From Saccoglossus kowalevskii (lineage: Eukaryota; Hemichordata; Enteropneusta; Harrimaniidae), in contig NW_003107090.1 of the NCBI RefSeq assembly GCF_000003605.2, forward strand, positions 822,864 to 858,796: a stretch of DNA of 35,933 nt. The letters are read 5' to 3'. Under the pieces are notes generated by a model. It worked only from the letters and a program-made list of their open reading frames with translations, was not told the origin of the DNA and ran no database searches. The number at the start of each line of letters is the position of its first letter. Position 1 is the first letter of the stretch. Shown here in pieces: positions 20,640 through 31,140 of this stretch. Made by a program: the position numbers and the translations under genes.

Positions 20640-22140
20640 TAAAATGACTACATATAATAGTTATATCTCTAATAAGTGATGGCACATTAAAGTGACGAGG
20701 GTTTCAGTCTTATTTTTGTTCTACAGATAATCTGTAATGGAAATATTATATTATATTAACAGCACATACATGACTGGTCCCATGTCCTACTGAAACCATG
20801 CTTGGTTTTAGAAATTTAGCATTTTGAGACACTTGCCCCATCTGAAAAAGAAAGCATGAAGCTGCAACATGTCTTTATCTAGCCAGTTTGGTGATCCCTT
20901 TAGTAAGACAGGCAGGTGACCAGGACAACAAGTGTTGGGATAATTCTTACCCCAGACCCATTTTACTGATACTGTACTGAAACTTAGAATCCCCTCCTAC
21001 TGGCCCAGTTGTGTTTTTGAGCCCTGGCTCATGAACTAATAGTCGTTCATGTATAACCAAGATGTGGGGTCAGGATTGGCAAAATGGTCGCCATAAATCT
21101 GATAGAATACGTGTGACATGATGTGTGATGTACCTATAAAGGTTGAATGTGATTGATCAAGGCATGTAAATTTTAATGATTATTGTAGATGTAAAAAATT
21201 GGATTCCCATTTTTCCAAATTTTTGAAACATCACTCCCAGAACAAACTGAAACAGCAAGCAGCGTTACATGCTAGGACATTCAACTAATCAGCACGCACA
21301 GGAGTGCAGTCTGGTGTTAGTTTAGGACTGTACAGATAACAGCTTTGTTAATGCACATACTTATGATTTTGTTTAGTTTTTACTATTACCGTCTTTAAAT
21401 CGTTTTGAGGAAAAGCTCTATCTACTGACATAATTTGGCAGTATCACTCCAATACAATTAGTAATAGGTTCAAAACAAAGCTCCAACATACATTCCATGT
21501 TGGAATATATTTGGAGTGCAGCGGTTTGGGTGACAATGATACACCTTATAATTAGTAATTTGTATGTTGCATGTGTGTATATATTTTTGTGAAAGATATT
21601 ATGTGCTTATTGTTTCATTTCATAAAAAAAACCCATTGACAAATAACATTTTGCAGCTACAAAGTGAAATGAGAAAACTCATCAATTTTATTCCGTTGTG
21701 TATGTTGCTTGACTCCATGGGCACAAACTACACATTCTGTCGGAATGTTTCATTGTTTTTAAATGTTTACATGGTCCATGAAAATAAATACGAATACAGA
21801 ACCGCTGAGAATCAATTATCAACAGAATAATATATTTTCAGAAGATGTATTTTGTAAAAATGTATTCATGCGAATCACTACACACACACGTTTTACAGCT
21901 GTTAGATGCTGAACTTTTATGATATTGTTTACATCCACACCTACACCCACAAGGAATACACTCATGGTGATGTTAATAAACAATATTTGGAGACACGCTT
22001 ACATAGAAATTATTAAAAAAACAGAACTACAACAAAATTCATTTAGAAATGGGTAACAATGACCATGTTTGGTATGATATTTTAATGCTTCAATAACAAT
22101 TTTATGTACGTATAAACGTTATTATGCATCTATTTCCCTG
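20640..22140. other. No gene seen
   Basis: About 1.5 kb of AT-rich spacer. One plus frame (21564-21830) has a hydrophobic start, but no recognisable motif or splice support. Confidence 0.5.
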
Positions 22141-22141
22141 T

Positions 22142-22322
22142 GCTATCCTGGCATCAAGCAGGTTCGGTCAAACACGTGTCTGTGGGCCTATACCAAGGTT
22201 CTCCCAAAGTTGCATTCGTTAGTGAATGAATCTCAGGGTTGTTCAGCCTAATGGAGGATTTGAACTATCGATCGGGTCTACCGATTACAAGTCTGATGTG
22301 ACAACCACTATGCTACCAGGAA
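22142..22322 (-). repeat. tRNA-derived SINE
   Basis: The minus strand contains a tRNA-like head with Pol III box A TAGCATAGTGG (22305-22315) and box B GTTCAAATC (22257-22265) at normal tRNA spacing. The anticodon-loop-like CTTGTAA would give anticodon TGT (Thr), but the anticodon stem has mismatches and the acceptor stem does not pair. Downstream is a non-tRNA body running to about 22142. A mature tRNA gene is therefore unlikely. Confidence 0.7.
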
Positions 22323-22329
22323 ATCTGTT

Positions 22330-23065
22330 TGTGAAAATACCATAAACTGCCATTGTGAATGTATTACAAAAATAAAACAATTATATTAAACAGTCAGTCT
22401 CATCCGTGCATGTCATTGTACCAGTGGACCATTTGATTTTCAGCTCCACTACTATTCAATGTTTCAATGTTGTCAATACTTCTGAAATTAGTTCAGGTAC
22501 CGTCAATCTGACATCTAAGTGTTGTTAAGTTAAGAATAAATTAAGTAACAATTTTATGAAACAAACTAAAATTAAGTAAGAACTGTAAAAACTTGTAATG
22601 AGAAAAATTGTACCTGAAAGACTCTTGACAATGTAGCAAGGTTGGGTAGAATATCACACATTATCTTACGGGTTGCTATAAATAAGACTGAGTGCTTGAG
22701 GGTCATTCTTTACAGAGACTGAAAACTGATAATGATGCTTGGGTTAATCTTCAACAAGGTACTGCATGCACTTTCATGAGACGGCCATCTCACTGCTATG
22801 GCATGTGTGGGTCTTCTAAAATATGAATTATAAATTGTAAGTCTGTATAGCATGATAAAAATGATTAAGCATTTGATGTTTTAAAAATATAGTACTCTCT
22901 GCATGGCCTTATGCAGGAGCTAAGTGATGCGCAATACAATGGTTTCCAACAAAAAAACTTGAAAACTACCAAAAAAAAACTTCATCTGAAGTGCAATAAA
23001 TCCCTTACCATTATACAACCACATTATCTAAGATGCACATAACAATAATTTTAATTAAAAATATA
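22330..23065. other. No gene seen
   Basis: AT-rich spacer; no supportable coding frame or repeat was recognised. Confidence 0.5.
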
Positions 23066-23070
23066 CTCAC

Positions 23071-23196
23071 ATTCCTCAGTCTTGCAATGACACCATTTCT
23101 TTTGCCCAACTTCACAGGAGCTCCATCCAAATCAATCTCCTTTTTTCATTGAATGTTGTAAGTGCGTTTGTCAGTCTTGGCACGACCATCAGAAAC
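23071..23196 (-). pseudogene. hAT transposase relic (DUF4371/ZNF862-like), exon with SDGAPV-type motif
   Basis: A minus-strand exon of exactly 126 bp bounded by acceptor TTTTGTCAG and donor GAGGAAT|GTGAGTA. It reads VSDGRAKTDKRTYNIQ, a stop, then KEIDLDGAPVKLGKRNGVIA and RLRN. In hAT-type transposases this part is DGxAxTIT....KEID....GLGSDGAPVMxGKRNGVxARL. Several residues before DGAPV are missing and there is one stop, so it is dead. It follows the LLIDE exon at 23300-23447 in the expected order. Confidence 0.7.
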
Positions 23197-23299
23197 CTGA
23201 CAAAAGTACAACCATGAATAATGGTGACAATATCACTTTAATTGTAAATTCATATACCTGCACTCAACACAGAAAATGTCACAATTTAAAATAATCACA

Positions 23300-23447
23300 C
23301 CAACAGTAACCAGAAAGCATACTTCAGTTTCGCCAATTGGTAGTAGGTGTTCTGAATATAAAATCATCTGTTTGAGGATTGCTGTGTCTGTTTCGTCTAT
23401 CAACAATGAAATACATTACTGTCTTTGAGCTTCACGTACCACCTCAC
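23300..23447 (-). pseudogene. hAT transposase relic, LLIDE exon
   Basis: After the acceptor TGTTTTATTGCAG the minus strand reads GEVVREAQRQ, a stop, then CISLLIDETDTAILKQMILY, then SEHLLPIGETEVCFL. This corresponds to the segment carrying the first catalytic Asp of hAT transposases of the DUF4371/ZNF862 type (FSLLIDExTDxSxxKQL...Y....G.....FL). One in-frame stop. It forms one broken gene with 23071-23196. Confidence 0.7.
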
Positions 23448-23865
23448 CTGCAATAAAACAAATCATTCAACTCATGTTTACTATTAGCAGATAAATAACA
23501 ACTCACCTATGTTGTATATCATTTCCTGCATAGTTATAATTCTGAGCTTCATTATTTAAAACATTTTAATTTGATATTATTAGTTTATAGTGAAAAGATG
23601 TTGTTCCCCTCTGGCATATCCACGACATAGCGATACATTGACAACACTTGGCGATGCTGTACATGGCTCGCTGTACCTGGGAACGTTCACTTGATAACGA
23701 TGACCTATGAACTTCATAGCATGAACCTAAGACGACACAGTATACAGTCGTGTTTCTAATGAAGATGGGACTGCATACAAAATAAATAGGAGACCGCATC
23801 ACATACAGAAAGGACTGCATGCCTAGTGTTCTCCACAAGGAGTTAAATAGAGGGCGCTGTGTCCT

Positions 23866-24045
23866 CTAGCTTTCTGTGCCTTTCTTCAATTTAATGTCTA
23901 GGGTTTCTGCCGCTATTGGTGTTTCACTCAAGCATGCCAATGAATAACGAAACTGCCACCTGTGAGCAATACAATAGAAAGACAACTTTACACAACTTTT
24001 GTCTTGTTTAAATGGTACCGTCTTACTCTGACTATTACTAGCAAT
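23866..24045 (-). pseudogene. Possible second hAT fragment (HCIAHR-like region)
   Basis: The minus strand reads VKLSFYCIAHRWQFRYSLAC, then LSETPIAAETLDIKLKKG and a stop. CIAHRxQ resembles the HCxAHRLxLA block that follows the SDGA motif in hAT transposases. It lies upstream of the LLIDE exon in minus-strand sense, the wrong order for one gene, so it would be a separate copy. The match is short. Confidence 0.4.
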
Positions 24046-24162
24046 CAATGCAGCGTTAACGATAACAGGGAAGAGCAAGCATGTTTCGACAGAGTTTTGT
24101 GGCCAAAATGTGTACCACAAGTTAAGGCTAAGAAGGCAAAGTTAACATAGCATACCAGACAT

Positions 24163-24249
24163 TGTTGCGAATGGTACACAATGTGGATATTGATAGAGCT
24201 CCGGTCGTGCTTGGACAGCGTGGAGGTTTTGCTGCTAAAGTTAAAGAAG
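24163..24249 (+). pseudogene. Possible third hAT fragment (SDGAPV-like motif)
   Basis: The plus strand reads VDIDRAPVVLGQRGGFAAKV, then KEV, ending at a consensus donor GTAAGTATG. It resembles the DGAPVMLGKRxGVxARL block at 23071-23196, likewise ending at a splice donor just after it, but on the opposite strand. The match is short and tentative. Confidence 0.35.
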
Positions 24250-24526
24250 TGGTAAGTATGAAACCACTGTGTTGCACATCGATTGGCTCTGGTAGTTGGA
24301 CAGGCAGCAAAATCAATACCTTGTATAAAGGAGTTTAATGATATCCTGAATTCATTGTACAAGTTTTATGAGCAATTCTCCTGTAAGGCTGAGTGATTTG
24401 AAAGAGATACAGGTATATTGAAAAGATCATGTTTGTAACAGTCATAAACAGGTTGTAAATGTATCACAAGGATGTATTTAGTATTATTATCCAATTGTTA
24501 AATATTGTAATTATAAATCTTCACAG

Positions 24527-24868
24527 TAAAGCTTCATAACGAAATGATCTTGGCCTTGCTATATGCACGATCCTCAGTTCGTAGGCACATTAAAAATGAT
24601 GTGTGATGTATTGCCATCTCTGACCAACTGGGTACAGATGAAGAATACACAGAGGTCCATTTTGAAGGCTGGCTCTCCAAGCATGACGAATGAATTTCGT
24701 CTGAAGATGTTCGTTCTTTTACAGAAATGATCGCAACATGTAAAAGAAAAGACATTGTAGTTCGTCCAAGCAGTTTATATAAAGACGACATTGTTTGGTA
24801 CGAAAGTGCAGAACACGTGGTCACTGGTAAGATCAAGATTGTTGATGAAATGAATGGTGTCTGTTGAC
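24527..24868 (+). pseudogene. Chromo-barrel/Tudor-knot-like exon with a Trp-to-stop change
   Basis: After a TCTTCACAG acceptor the plus strand reads CIAISDQLGTDEEYTEVHFE, then GWLSKHDE, TGA, then ISSEDVRSFTEMIATCKRKD and IVVRPSSLYKDDIVWYES. The string YxEVHFxGWxSKxDEWISxEDVR is the signature of chromo-barrel and Tudor-knot domains (as in MRG15/MSL3), and the stop codon TGA falls exactly where the conserved Trp (TGG) should be. The family binds methylated histone tails or nucleic acid. Whether this is a host gene or part of a transposon protein cannot be told here. The 148-residue antisense frame over this region is an artefact. Confidence 0.5.
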
Positions 24869-26750
24869 ACTGTTGAGTACATGTACAATATGTCTGTGTA
24901 ATTTGATCACGGAACACATGCGTTGATACCCGAGACAAATGTAAACAGTGCAGAATTACAGTTTTAAACTTAATCAGCATGTTTCTCTGGATGCAAGTTT
25001 ATTGTAACACAACTTTACTTATGGAGAAAAATTGAAATAAAGAATGTTGGAACCACACCTCGTTTACACTTGGACTACCCTATGAAAGTGGCATTTCTTT
25101 ACCGATTGTACGAGTGTCTTCTGTCTAGCTATGAAATATGTGTTAATGTTCAACCGAGTGACAGGTTGCTTCTCGTTTTTGTTCGTAGAGACTGAGGCCA
25201 CTGAACAGGTAGAAGATAATGGAGATCTCTTGTGCAACAAGTATTTGGTGTCATTATGGGGTAAAACCAAAAATTATTCTCAAGTACAATTATCCAGTCA
25301 GTAACCAATTTTTGAAATTGAATGTTACGGACCATTTTTATACTGATGACACCTGCGGGTAGCTGCGGTTTCGTAGCTCCCTTGTGACTGTCGATTGATT
25401 TTTGTCTTTAAAATTTTGACGTCTGTTGTGATTGTTTTGTAAGGCTATTAATCACATCTACCTGATTTGGTTCATCCCTTTCTAGTTAAAACTAATATTT
25501 TTTTTAGCTCTGCTGTCGACTTTGTCCAGTGGAGCTTATGAGTGATTGGCCCTCATCATCTGTGTCAATATTTTACTTCTTTGACTTCTTGAAAACTACA
25601 AGCATGAATGATTTGATACTTAGTGTACATCTACTATCAGATAATTGAAGATATAATCATGAAATGAACAAATCTAAATTTGATGAATATTTTTGTTGAA
25701 AACAGCATGTCTGATTGCTTTGATACTATACATATTGTTTATTTTCTAATGATAACTTCATTTCTTCATTTGAAATGTGCATTCTAACAGTGGAGCTATC
25801 TCGGTCGATAGGCTGCTAGTTTTGTCTTGTAGGATCCTCTTGGAAATACATACCCTGACACCATTCATAAAGGCCATCACAAAGAATGGTGTTTTCACTT
25901 GAAAGTGGTAGTCACTTTCTGTGTACCAAGATAAAGACATCAGACATCAATCAACCAGTAAAAGTAGAAGGCAACAAAGTTACCATGAAGGAAGTAACCA
26001 CCTTTCTTTAGCTTCTGCCTTGGCCTGTTTGGCCATTTTAATATATTCATCATAGGTTGCTGTCTGATGTCTTTACTAGTCAGCTGCTGCCAGCGATTTT
26101 GTAGGACCTTCATAAGAAATATCAAATTTTCACCTATTGAATACAAAAAATTATTAAACACACTGCCCATAGTATATGAAATATAAGACATGGGAAGGAA
26201 AGTTCTGCCATACTACCTATTTGAGAGAGAAGGTAATTTATGACTTGACTAATATAAGTTTTGAATGACTATTAAATATTAACTGTATTTGGGGATAAAT
26301 ATAAGAAATCAACCAATCAAGGATCAACCAATACTCTTTGTTGTGAGGGTCATTATAATATGTGTACCACTTCATTCACATGTAAAATCTAAATGCATAT
26401 TAAAAGGGGAGAGACCAGTGCGCCCAGCTGGCCAGTGTGTGTGTGTGGGGGGGGGGGGGTCACCAGTATGTAGTTGGTGATTGTACTTGGTGGGTCATTA
26501 CATTATAATTAACAGGGTAATAAAAAATGTAGTCCCTGCAGGACACTGAATTATTTCACATTTAGTTTGTCATTTTACACATTTCTGTCAGGAAAAATTA
26601 AAATATGTTTGATGGTACATGTAGTTTAGCATATTGTGGCCTCTTATTGGCAGCCGCCAGCTACATAATCAGTGCTATTTATCTCACATTGGTTAATGTG
26701 ACCAATAGAGCCATAAAATGGCATTGCATTGACAGAATTCCAGGATCAAA
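24869..26750. other. No confident gene; assorted repeats
   Basis: Holds short dispersed motifs: a hairpin at 25508-25541 (CTCTGCTG/CAGTGGAG), a segment at 25640-25740 shared in inverted orientation with about 14500, a motif at 25776-25840 shared with 4588-4660, and a run of G at 26446-26458 after (GT)n. Minus-strand open frames at 25758-25940 and 25940-26191 have no recognisable domain. Confidence 0.5.
25932..26079. repeat. 15-bp perfect inverted repeat, about 118 bp apart
   Basis: TAAAGACATCAGACA at 25932-25946 and its exact reverse complement TGTCTGATGTCTTTA at 26065-26079. A possible small foldback element or terminal repeats of a tiny insertion. Confidence 0.8.
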
Positions 26751-26776
26751 CATTTAACATTAGCAAACAATATGAC

Positions 26777-26986
26777 ATGTTACCTCTGGCAATTTCTCTT
26801 GGACAAACATGACAAAAGAAGATGCATTTTTTTGGACGCTTTTTTCATGGGGAAATTACAATGTTTGTTTTCCCACTGACTCAGATATTGCCTTTCTCGA
26901 GGAACATATCCCACTTGATGCATGTCTACCAAAAGAAGATGCAGTGTTTCCACTACCGTTCGCCAAGTGGTGAAAAAAAAATCAGA
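26777..26986 (+). other. Unrecognised coding-like frame without ATG
   Basis: A plus-strand frame reading VTSGNFSWTNMTKEDAFFWT, then LFSWGNYNVCFPTDSDIAFL, then EEHIPLDACLPKEDAVFPLP and FAKW before a stop. About 67 open codons with balanced composition and a stop just upstream. It looks like an exon, but I recognise no family. Confidence 0.35.
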
Positions 26987-27215
26987 ATGGCTAATAAAGT
27001 TTCCCCAATTCGTCATTTGGCGATTGCTAAAGATATAACAACAATGTGTGAACTTTTTCTATTTGCCTGCCTAGAAAGATTTCCACGTGAAAAAAATCGA
27101 AACACGTAAACACTTGTCTAATTATCATAAAACAACTTTATTTTGTAAGGCTGATTCCAATTGGGTATCTTGTGACCTCATTCCGTTTGTTATCCAATAG
27201 CGTGCGCTGTATTAT

Positions 27216-28241
27216 ATGAACGACGTAATGACGTATCATAACTTCTTAAAAAATGGCTGCCAATATGCGAGGGTCCACTCTTTGCAAACGAGTACCCTTG
27301 ACAGTTTTGTAGGACAAGTTAAACCACATCCTTCAAAGAAAGACAGGTCTGAGGCTGATCACGAAGTTCAAATAAATGTCAGAACGGATGATAAACCAAG
27401 GAAAAATCAAGGTCCTGAAAGTATAAAAAAAAATAGAAAGACGCGTCAACCGAGATACGTGTGATGACTGGGTTAAATCATACTCATGGCTAGAACTTGA
27501 TTACACGATGGACTTGATGTTTTGTAAATTTCGTAAAGAAACAAGTACACAAGGGATCATGAACAAGCAATGGAAGATAAATTTTCATCCCGGGATATGA
27601 AGCATGCAATGAAAAATGTGTTTGCCGAAGCGGAGCCTGCTGTATTGGCAGCCCTACACAGTGTGTACTGGTTCGCCAAGGAAAATATCGCCAATGTAAA
27701 ATTGACATCTATGAAATCAGTTTTTGAATCTCTCCACTCACCATTACCTAATTTATTTAGTAATTTTTTGTTGATTATTTATCAATTTTTAAAACAAAAT
27801 TAATATGATTTTTTTGTGACTTTTGAATTATTTAGGGAGTTGAATCCGTCCAGAATTTGAAGTGTGATGACCGAACAACATATGAGCACTCCAGCAGTAT
27901 GGAAGGTTTTCAAGCATCTATTGCTGATGTAATAAATAACAAGATGGGAGAAGTATATACGTTTTGTTGATAAGCAAGAGGAGGCCAACACTTTTAACAG
28001 TTGTAGAGTTAGATAGTGATGATGCTGAAACAATAACAGAGAAACTTTTAGAAATCGTTAAAATGAAAGGTTTTACAGTTGAACATTTTATTTCACTAGG
28101 AAGTGATGGTGCATCAATGTGTTTACAGGCAAACAGTCTGGAGTTGCTGCTCAAGTAAAAAAGCACACCGTTTTAGAGTGTCTGCACATTGTGTAGCCCA
28201 TCGCTTAGCCTTGGCTGCATCCCAGACACTGAAAGTTAAGT
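27216..28241 (+). pseudogene. hAT transposase relic (DUF4371/ZNF862-like), N-terminal half
   Basis: Blocks in the expected order over several frames: an N-terminal Lys-rich region (27216-27464); WVKSYSWLELDYTMDLMFCK with FRKET, the KWxxxYPWLE...MxCxxC entry of the TTF-type zinc finger (27470-27545); AMKNVFAEAEPAVLAALHSV (27600); an intron-like T-rich tract ending in the acceptor TTATTTAG at 27835; VESVQNLKCDDRTTYEHSSS with MEGFQASIADVINNKMGEV (27838-27960); ETITEKLLEIVKMKGFTVEH with LGSDGAS; FTGKQSGVAAQVKKHTVL; then HCVAHRLALAASQTLKV to 28241. The LLIDE segment with the first catalytic Asp is missing between 27960 and 27990 and there are at least four frame changes or stops, so it is inactive. 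No terminal inverted repeats were identified. Confidence 0.8.
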
Positions 28242-28700
28242 GGTATATGTGGTGCTAAACATTGTATGTGAAAATGAATGTTTGTTTTTTCTGTAATGCA
28301 GACTCAAATACTGTAGGAATACTTTTTCTTTATATTTTACATGTGTAAAAGGACCAATTTTCTCTTGGTTTAAATTTCACTGATTCATTTTAGGCATATT
28401 CTTTGGGTTTTAAATCAAAACTGATTTATCATTGTCTACAATGTGCTCTGTTTTATTTTACACATTCACTGGGTTTTAATTTAGCGCATTCCCCAGTCAG
28501 TGAAATTAGTTACATAGGGTTTTAATTTCACTTTTCTATAGGACTATATATAATCTACTATGGTATACTGTGTAAAATAAATTGTTACCCTTTAGTTCTG
28601 TTGGTTTGGCTAACATTGGCACAAACAAGGTGTCCACTTGTCTCAATGATTCGACGTCATGCCTGTAGTTGTCATTTTCTTAGCTGTCAGTGCTGTTGTT
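28242..28700. other. No gene; weak local repeats
   Basis: T-rich sequence with the word GGGTTTTAA recurring three times (about 28408, 28471 and 28517), often near TTTCACT. Not coding. Confidence 0.45.
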
Positions 28701-28711
28701 ATAAAACTTAC

Positions 28712-28885
28712 TTTTAATATCTCCCAATTCCTTCTGATAGCTTCTACCACAGTTTTATTTATCTTTGCTTTCCGTAACTCAGATTCTGCACAAGTAACAT
28801 AATATTCTGCAAAATAATGTTCTTTCCACCGTTCAGAAATAAATTGATTAAAACTACCTGTATCCAGATTTACATTTTTTCCATT
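28712..28885 (-). other. Unrecognised putative exon with consensus donor
   Basis: The minus strand is open for 58 codons and ends at AAA|GTAAGT. It reads NVNLDTGSFNQFISERWKEH, then YFAEYYVTCAESELRKAKIN, then KTVVEAIRRNWEILK. Mixed charged and aromatic content looks helical and protein-like. Family unknown; the upstream boundary could be an acceptor at CTGGATACAG or the stop at 28886. Confidence 0.4.
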
Positions 28886-29188
28886 TCACACGGCATTTCG
28901 ATAACTTTTTGTCATTAGGCCAGTTTGTGGCAGAGTAAACAATGATTACCCATGATGATTTGCAAATGTTTACACAATTTTAAATATGCCAACAGTGGCA
29001 TGAAATAGTAAAGGATGATGGGCTTATACCTGAGCATGGGCCTATACAAGGATAAGTACAGTAAAATTGTTAACTATACTGACCTTCAATCGGTAAAACG
29101 TCCTTGGAAAGATTGATAACTCGTCCAACAAGATTACTTATCCAAAGAAAAAAAAATCAACCAACCATGATATGTTAACCACATCTTC

Positions 29189-29400
29189 CTACTGCATTTT
29201 TAGAGGCTCAGAGGTTGCTGTAATGACCGTTTCATCTTGATTAGAATCTTGATTAGTATCTGCTAGCGCGTGGAATTTGGAAATTAAATGCTTGTATCTT
29301 CTAAAAAATCTTTTAAAGGTTATAACAAGAACCAGCTTTGAAGCCTGCGAGCCGAAAATCATCATACAAAACATGTAAATAAAGTGGGCAACACGGTCAG
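29189..29400 (-). other. Unrecognised minus-strand frame, possible terminal exon
   Basis: Open frame including FIYMFCMMIFGSQASKLVLV, then ITFKRFFRRYKHLISKFHAL, then an acidic polar tail and a stop. A hydrophobic stretch followed by basic residues resembles a membrane segment with a cytoplasmic tail, but chance is possible. No family was recognised. Confidence 0.25.
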
Positions 29401-29719
29401 TAGTATAATACTGGATGTTTACGGTACGGTTAATGATTTAAGTGTTTGTAAAATCCATTGGTATTTTGAAATGTTCATTGTTCAACACCTCTGCTGTTAA
29501 TATTAGCAACTAAATGGCTCAACTTGCCATCTCCGTCAGTATTACTATGCGTTGATCTTGTTTATTTGCTCCCTTCTTCAAACTGTGTTCCGTTTCTCTG
29601 CATAAAGCATGATTTCTCACTCTTGTGTTGAGTCATCCAGAGATTAAACTGACCATGGTCAAGAAACATGGAATCCCCATTTGTGCTTACTTGGTTATTC
29701 CTGCTTTTTGAGACGTCAC

Positions 29720-29905
29720 AAACTCGTTGATAAATCCTGTACCTCCATGACCATCACCCACATTTTCTCTAAGTTGGCTCTGCTGTCTTTGCCATCAAAT
29801 ATGGCATGGAGCTCAGAGGAAGACTGCAGATCGATGCCTTTAATGAATAGTTCTCTATTTTTGCTGCTGAGAACTAGGATGGTTACATCTTCGCCTCAGT
29901 ATCTG
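29720..29905 (-). other. Unrecognised coding-like frame, about 60 codons
   Basis: Between two stops the minus strand reads GEDVTILVLSSKNRELFIKG, then IDLQSSSELHAIFDGKDSRA, then NLEKMWVMVMEVQDLSTSL. Protein-like composition with no ATG at the start. Family not recognised. Confidence 0.3.
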
Positions 29906-29959
29906 TGTGCATTACCTTGTATATGCCACATTTGTCTTGTGTCACACTGCAGTATAATA

Positions 29960-30060
29960 GAGTAACTCGCATAGGATAGAACTGTAGCTACTTGGTTTAG
30001 CGTTAACAGCATGACGAACATAATAACTGACAGGAAAACCAAGCGAGCTACTGAACTGCA
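29960..30060. repeat. Short palindromic dispersed repeat, copy 1
   Basis: Shares with 34700-34800 the string CTGTAGCT..C(T)TGGTTT.GCGTTA, then ACGAAC, then AA(T)AAC(T/C)GACAG.AAAACCAAG.GAGCTAC. The ends are inverted repeats (GTAGCT..TGGTTT / AAAACCAAG.GAGCTAC), so the unit of about 90 bp is a small MITE-like element. Confidence 0.7.
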
Positions 30061-30245
30061 GCTAAATTTCGCCCTGTAACGTGTTAACGTGCACTCTGTC
30101 ATCTTCAATAGCAGCAGAGCTAAAAATTGTATTTCCAACTTTTTATTAGCCTGATGACTTTAATACACATAAATTTGTTTTGGCGAATTGGTATGAAAAT
30201 ATGAAAAATTGTTATGTGTACAGGAGTCAAAAATATTAATCCTAT

Positions 30246-31140
30246 TTTAAGGTAGAGATGCAGGTTCGTGGGCACTTGGGAGTGAATGGATAATGAAAAA
30301 CAAAACAAAAACAAACAGTCTTGGCTATAGACTGTTGAAATTTTGTAGAATTGTGAATAGTGGAACAAACTCAAAAACCGATTTCAAAATATAGATAACG
30401 GGTGCAAACATTATTTTTTTGAATGCTTAGCACGATTTAGCAAAGCTAAACACAAATAATAAAAAAGAAATGACGGGATCTCCATACTATGCACTATATT
30501 TAACTTTTAACAAAACGATAATACATTTAAATTTAGAACTGTTACAGCCATTTCAATTATAAGCATTAGCAAGCTTTTTACTGAGTGAATTGTTATGCAA
30601 ATTAGCAATTATCTCAGCTTCTTTTTAGTGCACATCCCAGAAAAATAGCTCCTGGACGCTTTGACTTTTTGTTTTGAAATTTTCACAAATGATTGACAAT
30701 ATGTTTATCTTCAAAACGCCGTCGGGGCATTGTTTTGGGTTGAACAGTGTTACAACAATCGTACAGACAACTAGCCTGGGTGTTAATTTATGCATAAACT
30801 TGAAGCAGTGAAATTTGAGCTGCTGCCCTGCAAAATTGACAACTGGTAGACAGTTTTCAAGACGGCACTTTTTTCATAGTAAATAGATGTACCCATAAAC
30901 CAATTTTGACAGGAAACAGAAGCATGGTTTAGAAGCTAATTTTTTTTTTGATTCACTTTTGACCAAAAAGCACATTTTTGTGCATATTTCAAACTACAGT
31001 GCCCATAAAAAATACTAACAAAATTTTAAAATTCTAACAATAAGCTTTCCGAAAATAGTTTTGTGGACAAGGGAGGTCATCTTGGTTTCCTAATTAACTA
31101 ATTAAAATACCTGTCAGGTAAACTGCATCTCTACCCTAAA
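30246..31140. mobile_element. 0.9-kb element bounded by short terminal inverted repeats
   Basis: TAAGGTAGAGATGCAG at the left end (about 30248) is matched at the right end (about 31120-31138) by CTGCATCTCTACCCTAA, an inverted repeat of about 16 bp with one inserted base. The interior holds no recognisable gene. A clear target-site duplication was not seen. A non-autonomous DNA transposon is the simplest reading. Confidence 0.55.

Noticed and set aside
22250-22322. A functional tRNA-Thr(TGT) gene
   Set aside because: Box A and B are good, but the anticodon stem has mismatches, the acceptor stem does not pair, and a SINE body follows.
23878-24045. Joining the HCIAHR-like piece to the LLIDE/SDGAPV exons as one hAT gene
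   Set aside because: On the minus strand it lies before them, the reverse of the order in hAT transposases, so it is kept as a separate tentative fragment.
24534-24980. A 148-residue minus-strand open frame, one of the longest in the window
   Set aside because: It is antisense to the chromo-barrel-like exon, is Ser/Thr/Leu-rich without motifs, and is explained as a shadow of the plus-strand coding sequence.
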